A DNA stretch of 6,862 bases from Endomicrobium sp. (lineage in GTDB: Bacteria > Elusimicrobiota > Endomicrobiia > Endomicrobiales > Endomicrobiaceae): the NCBI GenBank assembly GCA_031283985.1, contig JAITAQ010000010.1, forward strand, positions 1 to 6,862, read 5' to 3'. A program made the translations under genes and the position numbers. Every line of letters starts with the position of its first letter. The first letter of the stretch is position 1. A model generated the notes under the pieces. The model did no database searches. It was not told where the DNA came from and saw only the letters and a program-made list of their open reading frames with translations. Of this stretch, positions 1-6,249 are shown piece after piece.

Positions 1-1
1 T

Positions 2-298
2 AGAGTTAAAGGGAAAGTTGTAAGAATTACGGATTTTGGTGCTTTTGTAGAGCTTGAGCATGGAATTGAAGCGTCTATAAAAAATAGTGAAGACTCCTCT
101 TTAAAATTTGAAAAACCGCAAGTTTTTTCTGATGGTGAAGAGTTAGAGGTTGAAATAATAAAAATTGATTTCGGCAAAAGAAAAATAAAAGTTTCTGCGA
201 AAGCTCTTGAATTTGGTATAGAGAAGGAACTTGTTAAACACTTTGCAAATCAAGATGACAAACTCACTTTAGGAGAATTGGTGACAGAAGAAGAATAG
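2..298 (+). CDS. rpsA: 30S ribosomal protein S1, C-terminal fragment (5' end outside window)
   Basis: The frame is open from the window edge and ends with TAG after 98 visible codons. It begins with an almost textbook S1 (OB-fold) RNA-binding repeat: VKGKVVRITDFGAFVEL is the usual opening strand pair, and DGEELEVEIIKID followed by KRKIKVSAKAL is the closing half of the repeat. An acidic tail of about 25 residues ending in TEEE follows, as is common for S1. The middle of the repeat is degenerate: EASIKNSE stands where active repeats have GLIHISE, as often happens in the last repeat of S1. Ribosomal protein S1 binds mRNA and helps position it on the 30S subunit. The rest of the protein lies upstream of the window. 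Another multi-S1 protein remains possible; a PNPase C-terminus is less likely because its S1 domain normally keeps the glycine- and histidine-containing core. Confidence 0.8.
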   Translation, partial: RVKGKVVRITDFGAFVELEHGIEASIKNSEDSSLKFEKPQVFSDGEELEVEIIKIDFGKRKIKVSAKALEFGIEKELVKHFANQDDKLTLGELVTEEE

Positions 299-484
299 TC
301 TTCATAAATTTGGACAGCAAAGCAAATGCAAAATTTTAGATTTTAAAAACATTTATTCTTTAATTTGATTTTTGTCTTTAGTAATTAAATGATTACATTA
401 TTTCTTGCGTAAGGGACTAAGTCACGAATTCGCAGAATATGTTTTGATGGTTGCTAATGATTTTTAGTAGATATGCTTATTGAA

Positions 485-1684
485 TTATTTATTTTGAGAT
501 ATTTGTTGTTGTTTGCCTGTAGTTTTTAACATTTCTCTTGTAGTCTGATTGCTCATTTGAAAAATATTTTCCTCGTTTTTATCTTTTAAAGCATCTCTTG
601 TATATATGCATCTTGGATTCCAAAGCAACCAACTTCCTATTTTATTATCGTAACAAGCTTGCATTTGCGCTCTCACTTCATTTTTGCCATATTTGTATCC
701 TAGACTAAAATCTTGAAGCCATGGTCGTAACTTTTCTTCTGGAATTCTTTTTAATGCTCCCTCAATAGAGTTATAAACAATTTTATACGGTTCTTTGTTG
801 GGATCTGCTATGCCGTAAGTCCACTTCGCGTAATGCGAGGGATAAACCATAGGGCTTACGTAATCAACCTGTTCTGTCATTTCTACTATTTTTTGACCTA
901 TACCCATATCGTCAGTAGCTGTTGTTGTAAGTCCAAAAACGTCAATAGATATTTTAGTTCCTTTTAAATTTAGACGTCTTTTTGCTTCTTTCAAAAAACC
1001 TATCAAAGCTTTTGAGGCTTCTGTTGCTAAGTGAGGCTTGCTATATCTGCAATTTTTTGTGTTGCCGTCTGAAGGGAATCTTATGTAATCAAATTGAATT
1101 TCATCAAAACCTATATCAGCAGCTCTTTCTGCAATTTTTAAATTATAATCCCAAGCATCTTTATTATAAGGATCAAGCCATGCTACTCCTTTTCTGTCTG
1201 TCCAAATAGTTCCATCAGGATTTTTGACTGACAATGAAGGTATCTTTCTGGAAATGATGTTATCTCTGAAAACCACTATTCTTGCTATAGTATAAATGCC
1301 GTTTTCTTTTAAAAGAAGAATATATTTTTCAATGTCTGGAATTGCCACAACGTAGGCTTTATTTGCTTCTGCTTCTTTTACTTTTATATAAACTTGTCCT
1401 TCATACTCTTTTATGTCTATAACTGCAGTATTTAATTCTGTAGTAGCAAAAAATTCTAGCGCTAATTTTCTGTGTTTTTCTGAGCCACTTATCCAAGCTG
1501 AAAGATGTATTCCTCTTATATATTTTGCTTTCTCAGATTTTGCGGAGTCTGATTTACCTGCTAGGTTTTGTTCCTCATACAGATTTTCTAATACAACAGT
1601 GGATCTTGAATTTGCATAGAACGATAAAAGAAAAATCAATGACAATACTGCAGACTGCAAAAAGTTAAATTTGTGTATTTTCAT
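485..1684 (-). CDS. Exported putative glycoside hydrolase, DUF4015 (GHL) family
   Basis: This 399-residue protein has a short basic N-terminus and a hydrophobic stretch at about residues 9-24, followed by a plausible signal peptidase site near ANS (25-27), so it should be exported or anchored in the periplasm. From RGIHLSAW (57-64) to about residue 360 it follows the DUF4015 TIM-barrel family, which is related to glycoside hydrolases. Recognisable strands are NTAVIDIKEYEG (85-96), YTIARIVVFRD (131-141), FDEIQFDYIRFP (193-204, with acidic E195 and D199 where barrel hydrolases carry catalytic acids), ISIDVFG (245-251), VDYVSPMVYPSHY (273-285) and SWLLWNP (351-357). The substrate is unknown; a polysaccharide is inferred. 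The tail after residue 375 is Gln/Lys-rich and looks disordered. The ATG start is supported by the signal peptide directly after it, although no Shine-Dalgarno sequence precedes it. The gene has its own strong promoter and is separated from the glycosyltransferase operon by 446 bp, so it is probably a monocistron. Confidence 0.85.
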   Translation of the reverse strand: MKIHKFNFLQSAVLSLIFLLSFYANSRSTVVLENLYEEQNLAGKSDSAKSEKAKYIRGIHLSAWISGSEKHRKLALEFFATTELNTAVIDIKEYEGQVYIKVKEAEANKAYVVAIPDIEKYILLLKENGIYTIARIVVFRDNIISRKIPSLSVKNPDGTIWTDRKGVAWLDPYNKDAWDYNLKIAERAADIGFDEIQFDYIRFPSDGNTKNCRYSKPHLATEASKALIGFLKEAKRRLNLKGTKISIDVFGLTTTATDDMGIGQKIVEMTEQVDYVSPMVYPSHYAKWTYGIADPNKEPYKIVYNSIEGALKRIPEEKLRPWLQDFSLGYKYGKNEVRAQMQACYDNKIGSWLLWNPRCIYTRDALKDKNEENIFQMSNQTTREMLKTTGKQQQISQNK

Positions 1685-1693
1685 AACTGGATA

Positions 1694-1722
1694 ATTATAT
1701 TGAAATAGATAATTACTGTCAA
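1694..1722 (-). promoter_or_regulatory. Consensus sigma-70 promoter of the DUF4015 gene; near-leaderless transcript
   Basis: Read on the minus strand, TTGACA (1717-1722) and TATAAT (1694-1699) are separated by exactly 17 bp, a full match to the housekeeping consensus. Only nine bases (TATCCAGTT) lie between the -10 box and the ATG at 1684. Transcription would start at about the A or G four to three bases before the ATG, leaving no room for a ribosome binding site, and none is visible. The 8-bp word GATAATTA occurs twice on the plus strand (1690-1697 and 1708-1715), 18 bp apart, across the -10 box and the start of the spacer. It may be an operator or may be chance in AT-rich DNA. Confidence 0.8.
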
Positions 1723-1784
1723 ATAAAAATTTAAATTTGTCTAATAAAATACTTTTTAATTTACTACAAGAGAGGATAAAAACA

Positions 1785-1907
1785 ATGAAAAATAAAATGC
1801 TTCTAAGATCTCACTTTGTCAATGGTAGTTTGAAATCTCTGATTTTCTCGTTCATTTCAATTTATTTAACTTGCCAAATAAAAGCCATTTGTAAATTCCA
1901 AAGATAA
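1785..1907 (+). CDS. Possible 40-residue hydrophobic small protein, or remnant of a decayed gene
   Basis: An ATG is preceded by AGAGGA (1770-1775) at nine bases, one of the better ribosome binding sites in the window, and is followed by 40 codons and TAA. The predicted peptide starts MKNKMLLRSHF and contains one hydrophobic stretch (about residues 18-31, LIFSFISIYLTC) flanked by basic residues, with a basic end (CKFQR). This could be a single-span membrane peptide of the small-toxin or regulator kind, or the surviving signal-peptide-like 5' end of a lost gene. I do not recognise the sequence. No good promoter is visible directly upstream; the DUF4015 promoter fires the other way. ORFs of this length are expected by chance in 446 bp, so the ribosome binding site is the main support. 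Confidence 0.25.
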   Translation: MKNKMLLRSHFVNGSLKSLIFSFISIYLTCQIKAICKFQR

Positions 1908-2130
1908 GTCAATGGTTTTATTGTGAAGGTCGATTTATGGTACAATTTTATTCAAAAAAAACAAATATAGTTTTATTGCCCCCACCTCGTTTCCAAATTT
2001 AAGGTATAAATTTTATTAGATGTTCCCTCTTTAAAAATTAGTTTATGTATTATCTTTGGTAATGTTGTGAGAGAAAATAAGTGATATAATTATTTTACAG
2101 CTATTTCATTATCCTTTGTTTTTTCTTTTT

Positions 2131-4275
2131 TTAAACTTTTTTATTTCTCCCTATCTCTAAATGTTTGCTAAATAGCGCGACTATTATATATGCAGAAAAG
2201 ACTCCTATCAATGCTCCTACAAGAACATCTAAAGGAAAATGACTTCCTATATAAATTCTATAAAATCCTGAAGAAAAAGCAAATAGTATGTATAAATACC
2301 AATACTTTTTAACCATTATAAACATGAAAGTGCATAAAGAAAACGCAAGCTCTGTATGCCCTGAAGGGAAAGAAAGAGTATATACTTTTTCAAAGAGTAT
2401 ATTTGTATTTTCTCCAAATATTTCTAAAGGACGAGGTCTTTCAAAATAATGTTTTAGAAAATGAACTATCACAGCTCCTACTGCCATTACGCTTGCCATG
2501 AGAGTGAGATTTGCCCAAAAATGCTCTTTTTTATTTTTCCATAGGATAAATATACATATTGTAAGTATTATAAAAAAACTTAAGTTAAAGTTTTTGGCGT
2601 CATAATATGAAATAGTCACTGCAAAAAAATCTAAAAATTTAGACTTTAAGTTTGAGTTTATAAATTTGAAAACAAAATGCTCAAATTTTAAAAGTTCTTG
2701 CCTAAGGTTTTTTTTTGTTTCCAAATTTATAGCGGCGTAAGATTGCGGAAGTTTAGACGGATTGAAAGACTTACAAAATGTAAAAAAGAAATTTTTAATT
2801 TTTTTGCTATTCCTGTATATGGAGAACTCTTCAAGTTCGGTATATGATGAAAATACATCTGCTCCGTATCTATTTTTAGGCTCTGAAAAGAAGTAATCAT
2901 TGCATATGTATAATCCATTTTTATTTTTTAATTTTTTTAAGTCTCTTTGCCAAAAGTCATAAGCATTTATTTTGTCACTTATGCAGAATACTCTAAGTTC
3001 AGGAACGCATGCTGAAAGTTCACTTGCCAAATAACTTTTATATGTAAATATAAAAGGTATTTCTTCTTTTGAATAAGAGCTTAATAGTCGTCTTATTTCG
3101 TTTCCTACTTCTTTCCAGCCGTAAACTTCATTCGTTAAGTCAATTCTCTCATTTTCCGATATACCATGTTCTATTTTTTCAAGTTTATCCTTCGGCATGA
3201 ATTTTTCAACTGGAACAATTCCGTACAAAACATGCAGAGGCACTATGATAATCATAAGCAAAGCTAAACCCCAAGCTGCATAAGAATAAAATCTAAACCA
3301 TTTTATATGCCAAAATTTTAATGTTAAATGAGCTGTATATATTGATAAGACTAAATATCCCATAGCAGGCCAGTGAGGAAGTATCTCGTTAAATGTTGCT
3401 ATTGCGTTAAAAAGGAGTAAAGCAGGTAGTGAGAAACAAGAAATAATAAGAGTTGTTCTATCCCTTTTTTTGTAAGTTTCTTTAACACACAAGAATGCAG
3501 TGATTATAAACATTAAAAACAGCAATGGGGAAATATATCCAGCTTGCTCTAATATGGATATACCGAAAAGCGTTAATGAAAATTTAGGTAAAGAATACCC
3601 AAACCCATGTTTTAACTGGAAACCGAAGGATGCCCAGCTGTTTTCTATATTCCATATTATAACAGGCAAAAAGATTATGGCAGACAGAATAAGTCCAAAG
3701 TATGGTTCTTTATTTTTGAACCAAAATCTGTATTTTGGCGAAAAAATAAGAAATAAAAGCACTGAGAAAGGTATCAAAACTCCGTTATATTTGGAAAGCA
3801 TTGCAAATCCTGTCGTAATGCCCAGCAAATACCAATATTTTTTATTATTTGTTTCAATTATTATGATAAATATAAGAAGCGATAGAAGCCAAAATAGAGC
3901 AAGAGGAGAATCTGGAACGGCTATTACAGAACCCAAAAAAGCAAATACAGGAAGAACATTTAATAGCAATCCGCCGACAAAAGCCGTTCTCTCATTGTAA
4001 AGTTTTTTAACGCATATAAAAAATATCCAAATTGCAAAAAAGAAAATTAACACTGTGGGAAATCTTACTGCAAATTCAGTGTTGCCGAAAATTAATGTTG
4101 ATGCTTTAATTATGTAACCAATTAGAGGAGGATGGTCAAAATACGAAAAGTTCAGAAATTTAGAATATACCCAGTAATGAGCTTCGTCTACAGTTAGTCC
4201 TATCTTACCTATTATTAACAGCCGTAATAGTGTTGTGGCAACATTTACAATCCAAAACCATAACTTATAATTCAT
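2131..4275 (-). CDS. GT39 membrane glycosyltransferase fused to a C-terminal PAP2 lipid phosphatase
   Basis: The 714-residue polytopic membrane protein has two parts. Residues 1 to about 350 are a PMT/ArnT-like GT39 transferase: an N-terminal helix, then LTVDEAHYW (27-35) with the acidic D30-E31 pair of the first external loop, YFDHPPL (45-51), AVPDSP (119-124), LSKYNG (160-165) and LPHWPA (299-304), within roughly ten hydrophobic segments. Such enzymes move a sugar from polyprenyl phosphate to an acceptor outside the inner membrane. Residues about 355-540 are mostly polar and probably periplasmic. Residues about 545-705 are a PAP2 domain with all phosphatase motifs: K608 with R615-P616, PSGH (637-640), and R673, H679 and D683 in the last motif. 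The family serine before R673 is tyrosine here. Active-site residues look intact, so undecaprenyl pyrophosphate or lipid phosphate hydrolysis is plausible but inferred. It is the last gene of the operon; its ATG directly follows the GT2 stop, with AGGAAG upstream. A paralogue of the GT39 part lies at 6250. Confidence 0.9.
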   Translation of the reverse strand: MNYKLWFWIVNVATTLLRLLIIGKIGLTVDEAHYWVYSKFLNFSYFDHPPLIGYIIKASTLIFGNTEFAVRFPTVLIFFFAIWIFFICVKKLYNERTAFVGGLLLNVLPVFAFLGSVIAVPDSPLALFWLLSLLIFIIIIETNNKKYWYLLGITTGFAMLSKYNGVLIPFSVLLFLIFSPKYRFWFKNKEPYFGLILSAIIFLPVIIWNIENSWASFGFQLKHGFGYSLPKFSLTLFGISILEQAGYISPLLFLMFIITAFLCVKETYKKRDRTTLIISCFSLPALLLFNAIATFNEILPHWPAMGYLVLSIYTAHLTLKFWHIKWFRFYSYAAWGLALLMIIIVPLHVLYGIVPVEKFMPKDKLEKIEHGISENERIDLTNEVYGWKEVGNEIRRLLSSYSKEEIPFIFTYKSYLASELSACVPELRVFCISDKINAYDFWQRDLKKLKNKNGLYICNDYFFSEPKNRYGADVFSSYTELEEFSIYRNSKKIKNFFFTFCKSFNPSKLPQSYAAINLETKKNLRQELLKFEHFVFKFINSNLKSKFLDFFAVTISYYDAKNFNLSFFIILTICIFILWKNKKEHFWANLTLMASVMAVGAVIVHFLKHYFERPRPLEIFGENTNILFEKVYTLSFPSGHTELAFSLCTFMFIMVKKYWYLYILFAFSSGFYRIYIGSHFPLDVLVGALIGVFSAYIIVALFSKHLEIGRNKKV

Positions 4276-4974
4276 TTATCTTCCTGTTAATTTAAGTTTT
4301 AAAACTTTGAATAAGTATGTTATTAAAGTTCCTAGTCGAAGTTTTGATTTGCCTGAAAATCTAGCAAGGAATATTATTGGATATTCTTTGACTTTCAAAT
4401 TATTTGCTTTAATTTTGTATAGAACTTCAGTAACTATGAAAGGGTCGCTTGCTGTTAATTCAGCGGCAAATTTAGCTAGAGCTGTTTTTTTAAACATTTT
4501 ATAACCGGAGGTAGGATCTTGTATTTTTACTCCTAATACAAAAGATAAATACCGTCTTGAAAAATTACTTACTATTTGCCTAACTATTGATCTCTCTTCA
4601 TCTTTTCCGCTGTTGATATAGCGCGATCCTATAACCACATCACAATTTTCTATTGTTTTTAAAAATTCTGGGATATATTTAGGAGAATGAGAGCCATCAC
4701 CATCCATTTCAACTATATAATCGGCTTTCATATCAAGAGCTTTTAAGAATCCGTCTTTTCCTGCATATCCGCGACCTTTTTTTTCTTTTCTCAATAGTAG
4801 ATGTACTTTATTATTTGTTTTTGATATTCCTTCAACTATTTTATATGTTCCGTCAAGAGACATATCATCTACAATCAACACATCTGCGTTGACGCCACAA
4901 TTTAAAATTTCATCAATCACCAGCTTTATATTGGAAGCTTCGTTATATGTCGGCACCATTACGACAGTTTTCAT
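4276..4974 (-). CDS. DPM1-like GT2 polyprenyl-phosphate hexose synthase
   Basis: The 232-residue cytoplasmic GT-A enzyme has the family landmarks of dolichol/polyprenyl-phosphate mannose synthases: VPTYNE (7-12), DVLIVDD (31-37) for nucleotide binding, EMDGDGSHSP (89-98) as the metal-binding DXD-type site, VIGSRY (114-119), DPTSGYKMF (153-161), and the late basic motif ARFSGKSKL (204-212). The length matches the single-domain soluble bacterial or DPM1 form; there is no C-terminal membrane pair or GtrA-like extension. By family, it transfers a hexose from a nucleotide sugar (GDP-mannose or UDP-glucose; the sequence does not decide) to polyprenyl phosphate. The product is the kind of donor that GT39 enzymes use, and the GT39 gene follows immediately with no gap. 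The start ATG follows the GT9 stop by 38 bp, with a modest TAGAGA ribosome binding site. Confidence 0.9.
   Translation of the reverse strand: MKTVVMVPTYNEASNIKLVIDEILNCGVNADVLIVDDMSLDGTYKIVEGISKTNNKVHLLLRKEKKGRGYAGKDGFLKALDMKADYIVEMDGDGSHSPKYIPEFLKTIENCDVVIGSRYINSGKDEERSIVRQIVSNFSRRYLSFVLGVKIQDPTSGYKMFKKTALAKFAAELTASDPFIVTEVLYKIKANNLKVKEYPIIFLARFSGKSKLRLGTLITYLFKVLKLKLTGR
4280..4285 (-). promoter_or_regulatory. Ribosome binding site of GT39-PAP2 inside the end of the GT2 gene
   Basis: On the minus strand the GT2 gene ends in GGAAGATAA and the next base starts the ATG of GT39-PAP2, so stop and start codons are contiguous. AGGAAG lies within the last GT2 codons, with its AGGA core six bases from the ATG. 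This arrangement favours translational coupling and fixes the start of the downstream gene. Confidence 0.7.
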
Positions 4975-5012
4975 AAAATCTCTATTTGAACTGTAAGATA
5001 GGAACTTATAAA

Positions 5013-6155
5013 TTATAAATATTGCTCAATTGCTTTTATGATATCTTTTGCCGCGATTGATTTCATGCAATTATCAATTAAATCGCACTTCTGTTTATAA
5101 CAAACTACGCAATTTTTATTAGATTGTATTTTTACGACTTCGGAATATATTCCTATTTCATTGGCTGAAGTTGGACCAAAAAGAGCTACTATATTTTTCT
5201 TAAGTCCGGCAGCAGCGTGCAAAGACATAGTGTCTCCGCATAAAATTACATCACATAAATTTATTTTTGCAAAGAAATCTGGAATAGTATTATCAATTCC
5301 TGTTGATATAACATTTGGCATATTTTCTTTTAAAATCAGGTCAATTTCGCTTTTATCCTGAACGCCGCCGAGCAATAGAACGAAATATTTTTTTTGCGAA
5401 AAATATTTTGCTGTTTCAATAAACCCTTTTGATGTCCATTTTTTTAATTTCCATCTATTGCCTGCTCCGGGGACTATTCCTATAATTTTTTTATTACGGT
5501 TTATATTGTTGTCTTTTAAAAATTTTTCAGATTTCTCTATTGAATTTTTTTTCAAGGGAACAATTATTTTATAGTTGTCTTTTGGTAGTTCGGCTATTTT
5601 AGACATCCAATATTGATATGTAAAAGTGTTGGCTTTCTTAAGTTTATCATAAGCGCTTGTTTTAAGCCATTCTCTAGCATAATTGTTTGAAGTTATGATG
5701 TTTCTGAGATCGCCTAAAGTAAACCCTAAGACTTCTTTTTTGTTTGAGAGTTTTGTAAGAGATAAACTTTCAAAGGCTAAATCTAAGTTGATGACAATGT
5801 CAAAAAATTCGTTTACAAGGTATTTTATGACATTTCCATCGTTATATATTATTTTATCTATCAGATTATTGCCTTCAATAACAGCGGCGTTTTTTATATC
5901 AACAATCCAAGATATTTCGCTTTTAGGGTAAACTTCCTTTAAACCGTTTAACATAAAAGTACTTCTTAAAACATCTCCCATAGCTCCAAGTTTAACAATT
6001 AGAATGCGTTTATTATCTTTCTTGTCTGAAAGTTTTGAATAGTTTTTGCATTCTTTACAAATGTTGTTATTATTTTTTTGGTAAACACAAGGTCTGTCTA
6101 ACGGAAATTTAGAACAATCTGTGAAAACTTCAAAAGAATCAGTATTTTCTATCAT
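5013..6155 (-). CDS. GT9 family (heptosyltransferase-like) glycosyltransferase with Cys-rich N-terminus
   Basis: The 380-residue protein is a GT-B fold glycosyltransferase of the ADP-heptose:LPS heptosyltransferase family. RILIVKLGAMGDVLRST (50-66) is the N-terminal glycine-rich acceptor-domain loop. GIVPGAGNRWKLKKW (226-240) and the segment from GDTMSLHAAAG (307-317) to ALFGPTS (324-330) form the sugar-nucleotide site. The usual family protein starts near residue 50. Here a 49-residue extension precedes it with C14, C23, C33 and C36, spaced like a small metal-binding knuckle. The C-terminus has C349, C352, C357 and C363, comparable to the CxxC...C...C tail common in WaaF-type enzymes. The family suggests addition of heptose or another sugar to an LPS-core or related glycan at the cytoplasmic membrane face; the exact sugar is not determined. 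This is the first gene of the leftward operon. No clear Shine-Dalgarno sequence precedes the ATG, but no later start would keep the extension. Confidence 0.85.
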   Translation of the reverse strand: MIENTDSFEVFTDCSKFPLDRPCVYQKNNNNICKECKNYSKLSDKKDNKRILIVKLGAMGDVLRSTFMLNGLKEVYPKSEISWIVDIKNAAVIEGNNLIDKIIYNDGNVIKYLVNEFFDIVINLDLAFESLSLTKLSNKKEVLGFTLGDLRNIITSNNYAREWLKTSAYDKLKKANTFTYQYWMSKIAELPKDNYKIIVPLKKNSIEKSEKFLKDNNINRNKKIIGIVPGAGNRWKLKKWTSKGFIETAKYFSQKKYFVLLLGGVQDKSEIDLILKENMPNVISTGIDNTIPDFFAKINLCDVILCGDTMSLHAAAGLKKNIVALFGPTSANEIGIYSEVVKIQSNKNCVVCYKQKCDLIDNCMKSIAAKDIIKAIEQYL

Positions 6156-6176
6156 AATTTATAAAGTTATCAAATC

Positions 6177-6205
6177 TTGTCCGACATTACAATATCGTGT
6201 ATAAA
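6177..6205 (+). promoter_or_regulatory. Candidate promoter of the second GT39 gene
   Basis: TTGTCC (6177-6182) and TATAAA (6200-6205) are separated by 17 bp, matching four and five of six consensus bases. The start would fall near 6212, giving a leader of about 38 bases that includes GGAG (6241-6244), five bases from the ATG. It physically overlaps the candidate leftward promoter, so the two directions may compete for polymerase. Confidence 0.45.
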
Positions 6206-6213
6206 GTAGTAAA
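6186..6213 (-). promoter_or_regulatory. Candidate promoter of the glycosyltransferase operon
   Basis: On the minus strand TTTACT (6208-6213) and TGTAAT (6186-6191) are 16 bp apart, matching four and five of six consensus bases. A transcript would start near 6179 and give a leader of about 24 bases before the GT9 ATG at 6155. A TATAAA lies two bases before that ATG, but it has no reasonable -35 partner. This is the best candidate in a 94-bp divergent region, not a certain one. Confidence 0.4.
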
Positions 6214-6249
6214 ATCATAAATTGATGAATTCATCTATTCGGAGTTTTT

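Larger units (their letters stand above)
1685..2130. other. 446-bp intergenic region without a convincing gene
   Basis: The left edge is the DUF4015 promoter and the right edge is the 3' end of the GT39-PAP2 gene. All six frames are short. What I can see: one 40-codon plus-strand ORF with a Shine-Dalgarno sequence (1785-1907); a 9-bp direct repeat GTCAATGGT at 1818-1826 and 1908-1916; and two plus-strand extended -10 elements, TGGTACAAT ending at 1946 and TGATATAAT ending at 2090, neither followed by a gene on that strand. No GC-rich hairpin followed by a T-run marks the end of the upstream operon on the minus strand. The region could be decayed coding DNA or could encode a small RNA; neither is shown by the sequence. 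Confidence 0.6.

Noticed and set aside
381..396. GTAAT/ATTAC hairpin after rpsA as a terminator
   Set aside because: The stem is five AT-rich pairs with a six-base loop and is followed by ATTATTTC, not a clean T-run; such stems are common by chance in this base composition. The rest of 299-484 shows no better terminator.
1974..1988. Decayed gene start on the minus strand (GAGGTG followed by ATAAAA)
   Set aside because: It requires assuming ATG mutated to ATA; the following frame closes after about 13 codons and matches nothing I recognise.
2020..2044. preQ1-like string (TTCCCTC...AAAAATTAG)
   Set aside because: It lacks the paired stem and the conserved core of the aptamer, and is not upstream of a gene on that strand.
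3500..4000. 166-codon plus-strand ORF
   Set aside because: It lies wholly antisense to the GT39 domain, whose motifs and membrane pattern prove the minus-strand frame; it has no recognisable domain and no ribosome binding site.
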